DNA of 64,000 nt from Chloroflexota bacterium (GCA_030447745.1 JAUJOH010000001.1:187440-251439), one strand, 5' to 3'; shown: positions 29,217 to 38,796, counted from the stretch's first letter. A program made the numbers and translations. The notes: a model not told the origin generated them from the letters alone.

Positions 29217-29285
29217 GCGCTGCGCCTTCGCGCCTGCCGTTGACTGACGGAGACGATGGGTGTCGATCTGCCCAGGGCCAGACGC

Positions 29286-30980
29286 CTACCCGGTCACGTT
29301 GACCGAAACCGTGTGATAACCGCGAGCGCCGTCCGGCGCGGGCCTGGTGCGCCGTTCGGCCTGTTGCTCGCCCGTCCCGTCCGTCGCGCGGACCCGAACC
29401 TCATGACGCCCGCGCGTCGCCCGCCACGTCGTCCGCCACTGCACCCACGTATCGTCGGAGAGCGGCGCGGAAAGCTCGGCGGTTCGCCACTCGCCGCCGT
29501 CGACCGACACCGCGACGGCCGAGATGCCACGGTCGGGCGCCCATGCCACGCCTGCGATCGTGACGTCTCCCGCAGCGATGCGGCTTGCGGCGCGCGGCAC
29601 GTCGATCCGCGATTGCGTCAGGATCGGCGCTTTCTTCGCCCACCCGAGCGGAACCCAATAGCCGTCGAACGCCTCCAACGTCGTGAGCTCGATCTCGGTC
29701 AACCACTTCGTGGCACTGACGTATCCGTACAGGCCTGGGACGATCAGTCGGGCAGGAAAGCCGTGCGCCGGAGGAAGCTTTTCCCCGTTCATGCCGACGG
29801 CAATCAGCCCTTCCTGCCCATCCCGCCCGCCATGTGCGGTCGGAAAGCCGCCAGTCCAGCCGTCGAACGCCCGCCCCACGATCTGGGTGGCTCCGCGCTT
29901 GACGCCCGCCATCCGCAGCACGTCATCAAGACGTACGCCTGTCCATTTCGCGTTGCCCACCAGCTTGCCACCGACCTCGTTCGAGACGCACGCGATCGTC
30001 ACGAAGCGCTCCTCGAGCGGCATCGACAGCAGCTCGTCGTAGCTGAGCTCCAGCTCCCGCTCCACCATCCCGTGAACTCGCAGTGTCCACTTGTCAGCGT
30101 CAATGCGCGGCACGTCGAGCCTCGTGTCGATCCTGTAGAAGGCGTCGTTCGGCACGACGAGAGGCGTGAGTCCACGCACGTCGAACTCGGATACTCGTGC
30201 GACGGGCGAAGCGGTCGGGGACGGAGGCGCGTCTGTCGCGTCGCCTGGCTCCGGCGACATCGTGGCTGCGTCCGGCGTCGCCGACGGTTCCATCGTTGCC
30301 GCTGGCACGCCGGGCGTGGGCGCAGGGCGTCGCGCCGGCGGCAGCGCGCCGGTGCTGCCGACCGGAGGTCGAGGATTGCTCCGCAGGATCCGACCAGTGA
30401 CGCCCGACGTGACGGCTGCCGCGGCCACAGCACCCGTGAGGAGCAGGAAGCGACGGCGAGGCAGCGTCCGTGTCGGCGTCGTGCCCGCGTCCGATTCCGA
30501 TCCGGCTGCGGGTAGCGATCCCGGTCCGGTTCCTGGACGCCGCGAAGCACGCCCGAGGATCAGCAGGCTGCCGCCACCTGCCGTGACGGCCATCGAGGCA
30601 GTGAGCGCTGCGAGTGGGGGCGACACCGTTGGATCCTGGATCGAAGCGAGGAATCCGAGCGCACCAAAGAAGGCAAGACCGGCGATCGCGATCCACGTCC
30701 GTCGGCGGGCAGCGTGGCCTAGACCGATACCGACGAGGAGCGAGACCAGCACGATCAGCACTTGCAGGGCAAGCTTGTCCGCGTCCCCGAACAGCGACAC
30801 CACCAGGTCCTTTGCACCAGCCGGTTGCCACGCGATGACGACGGCGCCGACCGCATCGACGAGCGACGGGGCTCCGGTGAGGACACCGCCGATCAGTTCG
30901 GCCGCACCGAGCGCGATCGCGACCGCGGCTGCGCCACGCAGGGCCGCGTCGAGGGTCGAGCCTGCCGCCCCTGAGCGCAT
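29286..30980 (-). CDS. Sulfite oxidase-like molybdopterin-binding oxidoreductase with N-terminal membrane domain
   Basis: RIDTRLDVPRIDADKWTLRVHGMVERELELSYDELLSMPLEERFVTIACVSNEVGGKLVGNAKWTGVRLDDVLRMAGVKRGATQIV...GFPARLIVPGLYGYVSATKWLTEIELT; dimer-like domain GVAWAPDRGISAVAVSVDGGEWRTAELSAPLSDDTWVQWRTTWRATRGRHEVRVRATDGTG; TM segments at N-term. Confidence 0.86.
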   Translation of the reverse strand: MRSGAAGSTLDAALRGAAAVAIALGAAELIGGVLTGAPSLVDAVGAVVIAWQPAGAKDLVVSLFGDADKLALQVLIVLVSLLVGIGLGHAARRRTWIAIAGLAFFGALGFLASIQDPTVSPPLAALTASMAVTAGGGSLLILGRASRRPGTGPGSLPAAGSESDAGTTPTRTLPRRRFLLLTGAVAAAAVTSGVTGRILRSNPRPPVGSTGALPPARRPAPTPGVPAATMEPSATPDAATMSPEPGDATDAPPSPTASPVARVSEFDVRGLTPLVVPNDAFYRIDTRLDVPRIDADKWTLRVHGMVERELELSYDELLSMPLEERFVTIACVSNEVGGKLVGNAKWTGVRLDDVLRMAGVKRGATQIVGRAFDGWTGGFPTAHGGRDGQEGLIAVGMNGEKLPPAHGFPARLIVPGLYGYVSATKWLTEIELTTLEAFDGYWVPLGWAKKAPILTQSRIDVPRAASRIAAGDVTIAGVAWAPDRGISAVAVSVDGGEWRTAELSAPLSDDTWVQWRTTWRATRGRHEVRVRATDGTGEQQAERRTRPAPDGARGYHTVSVNVTG

Positions 30981-32089
30981 TAGGGCGTCGTGCCTCTCGG
31001 CCGCTCTCCGCGCGCCGCTTGCAATCGGTCGCGAACGCGCTCTCGGATGTCCCGGACCGCGTACCACACGCGGTCGGTGATGAGATCGAACGTCCCCGGG
31101 TGACGGACGGGCTGCCCGCCGAAACGGCGCTTGACCGCGCTGAAGCCCTCCCAGCCGAAGTCCGCCGTCAGGTCGTCGGGTTCGCGCACCCCCCAGAGGT
31201 CAAGCGAGCAGACGCCCTGGGCCGCGAGGAAGCGCATCGTCGCGGCGAGCGCAACATAGCCCCCGTACGTCTGGGCGAGCTCCGGTCCGCGGAGGGAGCC
31301 GCCGTATAGGCAGTAGGCCCGGCTTCCGAGTCGGGGAGCGGCCACGCCAGAGATCACGCGACCTCGCAGACGCGCGAGCACGAGATACCAGCCATCGGAC
31401 GCCGCGAACGCAGCCGCAAGTTCGCGCAGGAAACTGCGAGGTCGGGTACGGAACCGGCCGCGGGCTGCCGTCGCTTCCAACACTTCGTGGAACGCGTCGA
31501 TCGAGGAACTGTCGGCCGCCGTGTGGATCTCGACCTCGACGCCCTGGCGGGCGGCGCGTCGCGGCAGCCGGCGGGCGTCCGGATGCCAAGTCGCCATCAG
31601 GGCATCGCCTTCGTCGAGGAGGTCCACCACGCGCGTCGTCGGCGCCTGCAGGTCGTGGCGCGCGGGTCGGAGACCAAGCGATATGAGCCGCCGCGGGATG
31701 TGGCCGGTCATGGGGTTGCCCGGGTCCGCGCGTGGATCGACCTTCACGACGAGCGCTCGCTCCGACCGGGCGGCGTCCCGCAGGCCACACACAAGGCTCT
31801 CGAGGATGGCGTCCGCGTCGCGGGCATCCCGATCCCAGACCGGCCCGTGAGGCACGTACAGCACCTGTCGCCCAAGGCGGGTCGAGCGAACGAGCGCCTG
31901 CGCCACACCGCACACCGTTCCATCGGTCCGAGTAGCCAGGATCCTGACAGGCGACTGATCCAGCACTCCCGCCGCGTCACCCCATGCCCAAGCCTGCAGC
32001 ACATCCGCTTCAGGACGACTCACGAGAAACTCGTGCCACGACGAAGCATCTGTAGACGCGGCCTGCCTCGCTGTGATCAATCGAGTCAT
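30980..32089 (-). CDS. FemAB/FemX-like family protein, copy 2
   Basis: DVLQAWAWGDAAGVLDQSPVRILATRTDGTVCGVAQALVRSTRLGRQVLYVPHGPVWD; FHEVLEATAARGRFRTRPRSFLRELAAAFAASDGWYLVLARLRGRVISGVAAPRLGSRAYCLYGGS; SLDLWGVREP. Stop overlaps the next start (TAATG). Confidence 0.78.
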   Translation of the reverse strand: MTRLITARQAASTDASSWHEFLVSRPEADVLQAWAWGDAAGVLDQSPVRILATRTDGTVCGVAQALVRSTRLGRQVLYVPHGPVWDRDARDADAILESLVCGLRDAARSERALVVKVDPRADPGNPMTGHIPRRLISLGLRPARHDLQAPTTRVVDLLDEGDALMATWHPDARRLPRRAARQGVEVEIHTAADSSSIDAFHEVLEATAARGRFRTRPRSFLRELAAAFAASDGWYLVLARLRGRVISGVAAPRLGSRAYCLYGGSLRGPELAQTYGGYVALAATMRFLAAQGVCSLDLWGVREPDDLTADFGWEGFSAVKRRFGGQPVRHPGTFDLITDRVWYAVRDIRERVRDRLQAARGERPRGTTP

Positions 32090-32753
32090 CGTGGGCCCGA
32101 CCCACAGGTCTCGAGCTGGAAGGGGCCCCCGGTCGGAGGTTGTACGCCGTGCGCGCGACGCTCTGACAACGTTCGTACGCGGTAGAGGGCCTGAACCTGG
32201 TGCCATGCGCGACGACATTTGGTCGGCCCCAGAGATGCCCACGCCCGGTCCCCTCCTGGCGTGTCGCCTTCCACGCCCAACACATGGCGAAAACGCATGG
32301 AGTCTGCGGAGCGGGCGACCGGGATGTCGCTCCCTTCTAGGGTAGCCGGGTGCATCGCCGCTCGGTGTTCGTCGAGCGGACGCGATTGAGGATCACTGTC
32401 GCGTCGACGGCACGGTTCCGCTCGTGGAGGCAACTCCCGGACAACGCCACCTCGAGGTACTCGGCAGCGAGCTCGACGGCCCCGCTTTGACACAGTCCAC
32501 TCCCATGAGTCATGCGAGCACGAGCACCGTCAGCCCGAGGGTGGTGTCGGTCACGTCCATACAGTCGCTTGAAGGCCATCAGGCGTTACAGACGCGCCCT
32601 CACGCGGTGCGGCCGGACCCGCTGGTTGGCGGGCGTGACGGGTCTAGTCCCGGGACGCGGTGTAACAGGACCTTGTCCTCGCGTCCGATCTGGTCCGCTG
32701 GCGAGCAGGGCATGCGGATCCTCCTCCGGGGCGCCGGCCGGTCCGCCGCTCCA

Positions 32754-32781
32754 CCTCCCGCAGCTGATCAGCTGCGGGAGG
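32754..32781. repeat. 28-bp perfect palindrome
   Basis: CCTCCCGCAGCTGATCAGCTGCGGGAGG equals its own reverse complement; lies about 30 bp beyond the stop of 32812..33300. Confidence 0.9.
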
Positions 32782-32811
32782 CCCGTCGGTCCCGATACCG
32801 CCCCGTCTTCG

Positions 32812-33300
32812 TCACACGATCACGTTCGCGCCGCCGGCCGAGTGGAAGACGCCGTACAGCGCGGCGGTCAGGACGCCGAAAGCCATGTGGCCGACGAAGG
32901 ACGTCGCGACGTCGAGCTTGCCGTAGTTCTTGTAGGCGAAGCCCTGCCGCCCGACCTCGTTCGTCTCCGGGTCGACTGACGGGAGGATCGCCACGACGGG
33001 CCCGGCCAAGGTGTAGTGGACGAGCGCGCCGACGACGCCCCAGACGAAGAGGTTGTCAGTTACGCCAAGCAGTTGGAAGCCGACGGCGTAAACGATTGCG
33101 ATGACAGCGGCCAGCGCCTCATGGAACACGGCTCCCACGAGGTACGTGGCCGTGCCGGTAAGGCCGAACATCCGCCCCCAGGTGCGAAAGATGTTCTGCT
33201 TGACCGGGAGCCCGAGCGCCTTCTGCAGATAGACCGGCCCCTCCATGATTGCGCCGGCGATCAGACCGGCCAAGATGGCCGGCCCAAACTCCACGTTCAT
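32812..33300 (-). CDS. Hypothetical membrane protein (162 aa)
   Basis: MNVEFGPAILAGLIAGAIMEGPVYLQKALGLPVKQNIFRTWGRMFGLTGTATYLVGAVFHEALAAVIAIVYAVGFQLLG...; several TM segments. Confidence 0.7.
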   Translation of the reverse strand: MNVEFGPAILAGLIAGAIMEGPVYLQKALGLPVKQNIFRTWGRMFGLTGTATYLVGAVFHEALAAVIAIVYAVGFQLLGVTDNLFVWGVVGALVHYTLAGPVVAILPSVDPETNEVGRQGFAYKNYGKLDVATSFVGHMAFGVLTAALYGVFHSAGGANVIV

Positions 33301-33470
33301 CGTTCCTCCCACTGGGTCACGGTGGCTTGGTCTACGCGCATCCGCGACGCGGCATCCCGTGACACGCGACAAGCGAGGTGTCGCGGTCGCGGAAAGGAGC
33401 CCTGGTGTTTTCGGGGCTCCTTGCTTCTCGAGCGACACGCCAGAGCCTGCCGTCACGGCGGAAGCGCGCC

Positions 33471-33615
33471 CGCCCTCCTAGCCGCCGCCGTTCTGGCCGC
33501 CGCCCTCCTAGCCGCCGCCGTTCTGGCCGCCGCCGTTCTGGCCGCCGCCGTTCTGGCCGCCGCCGTTCTGGCCGCCGCCGTTCTGGCCGCCGCCGTTCTG
33601 GCCGCCGCCGTTCTG
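33471..33615. repeat. 15-bp tandem repeat array (GGCCGCCGCCGTTCT units, about 9-10 including variants)
   Basis: Seven perfect 15-bp units from 33511 to 33615, then interspersed GCCGCCGCCCTCCTA variants to 33471. Confidence 0.95.
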
Positions 33616-33696
33616 GCCTGCTGCCACTGGCACGACCAACGCGCCCAACGCGAGGGCCACGCCAGCGATGGCTGCGGGGATTCTTCGGCTCTTCAT
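33508..33696 (-). CDS. Secreted QNGGG-repeat peptide (62 aa)
   Basis: MKSRRIPAAIAGVALALGALVVPVAAG followed by (QNGGG)x7 then TAG; clear Sec-like signal peptide. Confidence 0.6.
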   Translation of the reverse strand: MKSRRIPAAIAGVALALGALVVPVAAGQNGGGQNGGGQNGGGQNGGGQNGGGQNGGGQNGGG

Positions 33697-34134
33697 CAGC
33701 GCCGCTCCTTGCCTGTACCCCTGTATCCGTGCGATCCCGGGCCGTCTGGGGCGTGGCCCGGACCGCGGCGTCCACCTCTCTTGTCTACGCCCGGACCACC
33801 TTTGTTACACCGCATGTCACATATCCGTTCAGGTCACGCTGACAACCGTTGGGCACACGTCACCCGTCGAAATCGATCGTTCCGTCCCATGCCGCCTGCG
33901 CGGCTGCCCGGTAGCTCTCGTGGGCTCGATGCACGGCCTCGTCGGCGTCCGCGAAGTCCTGGGACGCTGCCGGAAGTCGATCTCGTTCGCGCTCGGCCGC
34001 ACCAGGCCTGAAGCGCCAGTGCGACGGACATGCCGCGACCCCACCGTCGCACGGCGTCCGGGACCCGCTGGGTTGAGCTCAAGGGGTCGGCATCCCCGAT
34101 CTGGCCGGCGAGCGAGATGAGGTCGCGCTTGCCG

Positions 34135-34437
34135 CTATGCACCGCCGGCCGGTGAGGACAGCTCGCGGAAAACGCCGAGCAAGCGCTCGAGGATCAGAGA
34201 CGGGACGTCTTCCCGCGGCGACGCGCCGGTGACCACAATCGCCCGTCGCATCTGGTCGAGGAACACCGAGCACCCGTGGCATTCTGCGACGTGCCGGTCG
34301 GCGGTGGCACGGACCGTCGACGGCAACGCCCCGTCCAGGTACTCGGTCTCGAGCTCGACGAACTCGATGCAACGGAGGTCGCCGTCTCCGTCGTCGGGAT
34401 CACCAGTGGCGCGTTTCGGGAGCCGCAGATCTGTCAC
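34135..34437 (-). CDS. Zinc-finger anti-sigma factor, copy B
   Basis: LRCIEFVELETEYLDGALPSTVRATADRHVAECHGCSVFLDQMRRAIVV; paralog of 26082..26354. Confidence 0.8.
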   Translation of the reverse strand: MTDLRLPKRATGDPDDGDGDLRCIEFVELETEYLDGALPSTVRATADRHVAECHGCSVFLDQMRRAIVVTGASPREDVPSLILERLLGVFRELSSPAGGA

Positions 34438-34484
34438 GTCGTCGTTGCACCTCCGTCTGGTAGTCCACCCGAAGGCCGCCGGTG

Positions 34485-35327
34485 TTACACATCGTTCGCG
34501 TCGCGGATGTACTCCTCCAGCACGGCCCGGATCCTGGTCCTGGCCCGGTGCAGCAGGACACGCTCGTTGCCGGGAGTGATCTCGAGTTGCCGCGCGACAT
34601 CGGATGATGCCCAACCCTCGATGTCGCGGAGCGTCACGACGACGCGCTGGACCGGCGGCAGCGTCTCGATGATCGACGCCACGAGCTCCTGTGTCTCATG
34701 GGCGAGCACGATCTGCTCAGCCTCGGATCCCCAGCTCGCCGGCGGCGTCTTCCAGTGGCCCGGCCAAGGCTCGTCTCGACCTGCAAATCGACGAGGATCG
34801 ACGGCCGCCTCCTCGTCACTCGCCTCCGCGCGAACCAGCATGGACAGCGGGAGCATTCTTCGCTCGCGTCGGCCACGGGTCTTGGCCTTGTTCGTCAGGA
34901 TCCCGAAGATCCACGAGCGAAGGCTTGACCGTTCCTGGAACCCGGCGATCCCCTGCAGGACCGCGATCCAGGTCTGGGCGACCTCCTCGGCAATCTCGCG
35001 GCTCGGAAGATAGATCATGGCCACGCCGAGGAGCGGCCGGTAGAGTCGCTCCACGAGCTCGACGAACGCCTGCTCGTCGCCGGCGCGCAGGGCCGCCACG
35101 CTGTCCGTCTCGTCCGAGCCGGCGTCCGCTATCGGTTCCGCTCCTTCGCTGGCCAATGGCGGCGGTGCCGCCATCCGGGCTCCGGCGTGCGCCGCGGGGA
35201 TGGCCTGGATGGCAGCAGACGGCATCGCCGACCGCCGAGACCGAGCGAAGACGCCTCCGGCCGCCTCGCGCGCGTTCAGGTCAGCCGTCACCTGGGTGTC
35301 CTCCGTCCTCGTGGTCGCCGGCGGCAA
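34485..35327 (-). CDS. ECF-type RNA polymerase sigma factor, copy B (intact)
   Basis: REIAEEVAQTWIAVLQGIAGFQERSSLRSWIFGILTNKAKTRGRRERR; IETLPPVQRVVVTLRDIEGWASSDVARQLEITPGNERVLLHRARTRIRAVLEEYI. Exact start uncertain. Confidence 0.9.
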   Translation of the reverse strand: MPPATTRTEDTQVTADLNAREAAGGVFARSRRSAMPSAAIQAIPAAHAGARMAAPPPLASEGAEPIADAGSDETDSVAALRAGDEQAFVELVERLYRPLLGVAMIYLPSREIAEEVAQTWIAVLQGIAGFQERSSLRSWIFGILTNKAKTRGRRERRMLPLSMLVRAEASDEEAAVDPRRFAGRDEPWPGHWKTPPASWGSEAEQIVLAHETQELVASIIETLPPVQRVVVTLRDIEGWASSDVARQLEITPGNERVLLHRARTRIRAVLEEYIRDANDV

Positions 35328-35599
35328 CGACAGGGGAACGCTTCTCCTTCATGGATGCGATACGACGTCCTTTGGCTCCCAGTCGTGTGCGTCCGGTGGG
35401 GTAGTGGTCCATCGCCGGTGCTCCAGCGGTCGGCGAACGCCACGGACGGAACCGGCTCCGCATTGATAGCGTCCCGTGGTGTCCGTTGCGGAAACCGTTT
35501 GTGAACAATCCCGAAACGCAGGCTCGCGGCCTCGCCGCCGCCTGCGCACGGACACCCGTGCGCCGGCGCCGCCCGATCGCGTCGGCCTATCCTTTGGTC

Positions 35600-36334
35600 A
35601 TGAGCGGACTGGTGACGTCGAGCCAGGCGAGCATCTACGTACCGGACGAGGCGGACCGTCCGGGACGCATCCTCGTCGTGGACGACGAACCGATCGTGCG
35701 TGAGGTTGTCGTCAGGTACCTCGAACGGGACGGATTTCGCGTTGATCAGGCGGCCGATGGACCAAGCGCGACGGAATCGCTCGCGCATGGACCGGACCTT
35801 GTCGTGCTCGACATCATGCTTCCGGGAGGCAACGGCCTCAGCCTCCTCCAGACCATCCGCCTGAGCAGCCATGTTCCGGTCATCCTCCTGACCTCCCGAT
35901 CCGAAGAAGCGGACCGCATCGTCGGGCTCGAGCTCGGTGCCGATGACTATGTCGTCAAGCCGTTCTCACCTCGGGAGCTCGCGGCTCGGGTGCGATCGGT
36001 CCTCAGGCGGACGCGTCACCAGGCCACCTCCGGTCGCATGGACTTCGATGGGCTTGTCATCGACCCTCCCCTGCGCGAGGTCCGGCTCGCGGGGAACGTG
36101 GTCCAGATGAGGCCGAAGGAGTTCGACGTCCTCGCGTTCCTGGCGGCGTCTCCGCGCCAGGTCTTTTCTCGGGGCCAGCTCCTCGAGCAGGTCTGGAACT
36201 CCCCGACGGAGTTCCAGGACCTCTCCACCGTCACCGTCCACATCCGGCGCATTCGGCAGAAGATCGAAACCGATCCGCTCCATCCAAGGTGGATCACCAC
36301 CGTGTGGGGGATCGGCTACCGCTTCGAGCCGTGA
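35600..36334 (+). CDS. OmpR/PhoB-family response regulator
   Basis: RILVVDDEPIVREVVVRYLERDGFRVDQAADG...DLVVLDIMLPGGNGLSLL...GADDYVVKPFSPRELAARVRSVLRR; winged helix VQMRPKEFDVLAFLAASPRQVFSRGQLLEQVW...TVTVHIRRIRQKIE. Confidence 0.94.
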   Translation: MSGLVTSSQASIYVPDEADRPGRILVVDDEPIVREVVVRYLERDGFRVDQAADGPSATESLAHGPDLVVLDIMLPGGNGLSLLQTIRLSSHVPVILLTSRSEEADRIVGLELGADDYVVKPFSPRELAARVRSVLRRTRHQATSGRMDFDGLVIDPPLREVRLAGNVVQMRPKEFDVLAFLAASPRQVFSRGQLLEQVWNSPTEFQDLSTVTVHIRRIRQKIETDPLHPRWITTVWGIGYRFEP

Positions 36335-37611
36335 TGAGGACTCGCTCCGTCCTGCGGACGGTCGCCCCGATCGGTGCCCCATTCGCGATCGCGCTCGGTG
36401 CGTTCGTGGTGTTCGAGCTTGTCGTCCATCCCGCTCCGGAGGAACGACCCGCCGTCCTCGCCGTCTTCATCACTGTCGCTGGAGGGACGGCCGTCGCCGG
36501 GTGGACGCTTCCGTGGTTGACGGTCCGCCTCGACTCGCTGTTGCGGATGGTGCTGTTCGTGGCGATCGCCTCGATGGCAACGACGGCTGCGGCCGTCGCG
36601 ATCTGGGCCTACGTCTTCATGCGTTCGTCCGCGGAGCTGTTCGCGCTATTGGTGGTGCTCGGGTTCGGCGTCGCTGCCGGGCTGGTCCTGGAGACCACCG
36701 TCGCTCGATCACTTGCGGGGGACGTCCAGCAGCTTCGTGCGGCCGCGACACGAATCGCGGCCGGGGACCTCTCGGCACGTACGGAGCTGGACCGGCTCGA
36801 CGAGGTCGGCCAGGCTGGGCGGGCGATCGACACCATGGCGAGCCGACTGCAACGGATGGAGGAGGACCGGGGACGGGCCGACAAGGCGCGGGAGGCGTTC
36901 CTGGCTGGTGTCGGCCATGACCTGCGAACGCCGCTTGCCGCCCTTCGAGCGGCAGTGGAAGCCCTCGAGGACGGGCTAGCGCCCGACTCGGCGGCCTATT
37001 TCGCGGCCAGCCACCGCAACCTGGCCGCACTGCAGAGCCTCGTGGACGATCTGTTCATCCTCGCCCGGATCGAAGCCGGAAGCCTGCAGTTTCCGCATGC
37101 GCCCGTTGACCTCGCGGAGGTGGCCGACGAGGCGGTGGAGGCCCTGACCCCAACGGCACGGCAGCGCAACGTCGTGCTGCGGCTGCAGGCCACGAGTGAG
37201 GTCGTCGTCCTCGGCGGTTCGGCAGAGTTGTCTCGAGCGATCCGGAACCTGCTGGACAACGCCATTCGACACGCACCGTCTGGCACCGAAGTGCTGATCG
37301 AGGTGACGGACGGCGACCGGGCGGTCGTCCGCGTCGTCGATCAGGGTGACGGGCTCCGCGAGAACCTCCTGTCCGAACTGAGCCGCCGGTACGAGCAGCT
37401 CGGTGCGATCCCGACACATGCGGGCCGCGGCACGGGACTTGGGCTCGTCATCACCAAGGGGATCGCCGAGGCGCACGGCGGTGGGATCCGGGCGGAGGCA
37501 GGGCCCGGTGGCCGCGTCTGGTTCTGGATCCCCCGGAGCCGAGGGTCGGAACTCACCGCGGGCGCGAACGCCGGTTCAGCCGATGTTCCGCAACAGGTCG
37601 GCGCGTCGTGA
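36334..37611 (+). CDS. Sensor histidine kinase
   Basis: HAMP-like LRAAATRIAAGDLSARTELDRLDEVGQAGRAIDTM; FLAGVGHDLRTPLAALRAAVEAL; IRNLLDNAIRHAPSGTEVLIEV; GTGLGLVITKGIAEAHGG. ATG overlaps the regulator stop. Confidence 0.94.
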   Translation: MRTRSVLRTVAPIGAPFAIALGAFVVFELVVHPAPEERPAVLAVFITVAGGTAVAGWTLPWLTVRLDSLLRMVLFVAIASMATTAAAVAIWAYVFMRSSAELFALLVVLGFGVAAGLVLETTVARSLAGDVQQLRAAATRIAAGDLSARTELDRLDEVGQAGRAIDTMASRLQRMEEDRGRADKAREAFLAGVGHDLRTPLAALRAAVEALEDGLAPDSAAYFAASHRNLAALQSLVDDLFILARIEAGSLQFPHAPVDLAEVADEAVEALTPTARQRNVVLRLQATSEVVVLGGSAELSRAIRNLLDNAIRHAPSGTEVLIEVTDGDRAVVRVVDQGDGLRENLLSELSRRYEQLGAIPTHAGRGTGLGLVITKGIAEAHGGGIRAEAGPGGRVWFWIPRSRGSELTAGANAGSADVPQQVGAS

Positions 37612-37947
37612 TTTCCGGATCCGGGCGGATCTGGCGCCGGGATGCGCGCAGGACCGAGCAGATGGCCTTATCCGCGTCCGAGCGTTGTTCCTCGCTTAGT
37701 GGCGCCACGACCTATTCCGGCCGGGTTGGTTGCTGAGCGGACGCGATTGTCCCGGAATGTCGACGCCCCTCCCGCCTCATGGCCGCCCGGCTCGCGCCTC
37801 GTCCTCGCTCCCGACGTCGCGCCTCGGAACGCTGGTCCTCCGAGTTGCGATCGGGGCGGTAGCTAGCGAGGGGTGGTTGGGGAAGTCGTATGCGGCGTGG
37901 TGCGCGAACCCCAGGTTGCGGTCCGCCGGTAGCAGCAGGAGAGCACA

Positions 37948-38655
37948 GTGACAGAACGGGATCGAGAACCACGAGACATGAGCCCGCGCGAGCGCGTTGC
38001 CTCGCTCGGGAGTGCCGTGGTGGACGCCGCGAAGCACATGGCGGTGGGTGGCCACGAGACCGAGCACGGCACGGAGCAGCGCGTCGGGCTGGCGCAGGCA
38101 GAAGCGATCGTCGAGAGCTGGCCTGACGCACCGAAGAAGATGGCACGCCAACTGCTCGAGCAGTACGGACCGCCGAACGAGGCGACGCCGACGAAGTTCT
38201 TCTGGTACCGCACTGGACCCTGGAAGCGGATCGAGCTGACCAGCGATGCCGTGGTCCACAACTTCCCGGCGCCGCACAGCGACTTCCTGACGCAGTACAT
38301 CGACTACCACGTGCCGCTCGGAATGTTCGACGCCGTCGCTGCCTTCGACGGCAGCTGCCTGCCTGACCGGACGGCCGGCGAAGCCGGGGCACGGTGCGAC
38401 CTTGAGGCGGCGAACATCCTGACGCTGAACCTCATGCACGACATCGTGACCGGCAAGACGAGCGTCGAGGCAGCGCGCGAGGCGTACGCAGATACCCTGT
38501 CCGCGTACATCCTCGGCCGGTCGGCTCCGTATGCCGAACGTTTCCAGTTCGACGTGCCGCGAGGCGGAACCGAGGACCCGGACGAGCCGAATATCGCGAG
38601 CTCGATGGCCCAGCAGACGGTCGAAAAGGTCAAGGACGTCGTCAGGGGCACGTAG
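37948..38655 (+). CDS. Hypothetical protein, paralog of 27194..27919
   Basis: WPDAPKKMARQLLEQYGPPNEATPTKFFWYRTGPWKRIELTSDAVVHNFPAPHSDFLTQYIDYHVPLGMF...DGSCLPDRTAGEAGARCDLEAANILTLNLMHDIVTGKTSVEAAREAYADTLSAYILGRSAPYAERFQFDV. Confidence 0.85.
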   Translation: MTERDREPRDMSPRERVASLGSAVVDAAKHMAVGGHETEHGTEQRVGLAQAEAIVESWPDAPKKMARQLLEQYGPPNEATPTKFFWYRTGPWKRIELTSDAVVHNFPAPHSDFLTQYIDYHVPLGMFDAVAAFDGSCLPDRTAGEAGARCDLEAANILTLNLMHDIVTGKTSVEAAREAYADTLSAYILGRSAPYAERFQFDVPRGGTEDPDEPNIASSMAQQTVEKVKDVVRGT

Positions 38656-38796
38656 CACGCCGGCACGGACGCTGCCCTCGCTTGACCGTGTTTCGGGCGG
38701 TCGCGACACTCGGCTCGCGAGTCCGACGCGGGAACCGGGGACACGACAACGGAGGCACACCATGCCGCGCCAGCCCCAGGACGAGCCAACACCGCG

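Noticed and set aside
33471-33615. Possible CRISPR array
   Set aside because: Simple 15-bp tandem repeat without unique spacers; encodes QNGGG repeats. No cas genes in the window.
32664-34492. GTGTAACA motif (32664 +, 33800 -, 34484 -) as an ECF sigma promoter
   Set aside because: One occurrence is simply the stop codon context of the sigma gene, the candidate -10 spacing differs between copies, and 32664 has no convincing downstream gene. Not enough to support a motif.
32375-37750. 15-nt match GAGCGGACGCGATTG at ~32374 and ~37736
   Set aside because: A match of this length is plausible by chance in 64 kb of GC-rich sequence, and no extended similarity was seen around it.
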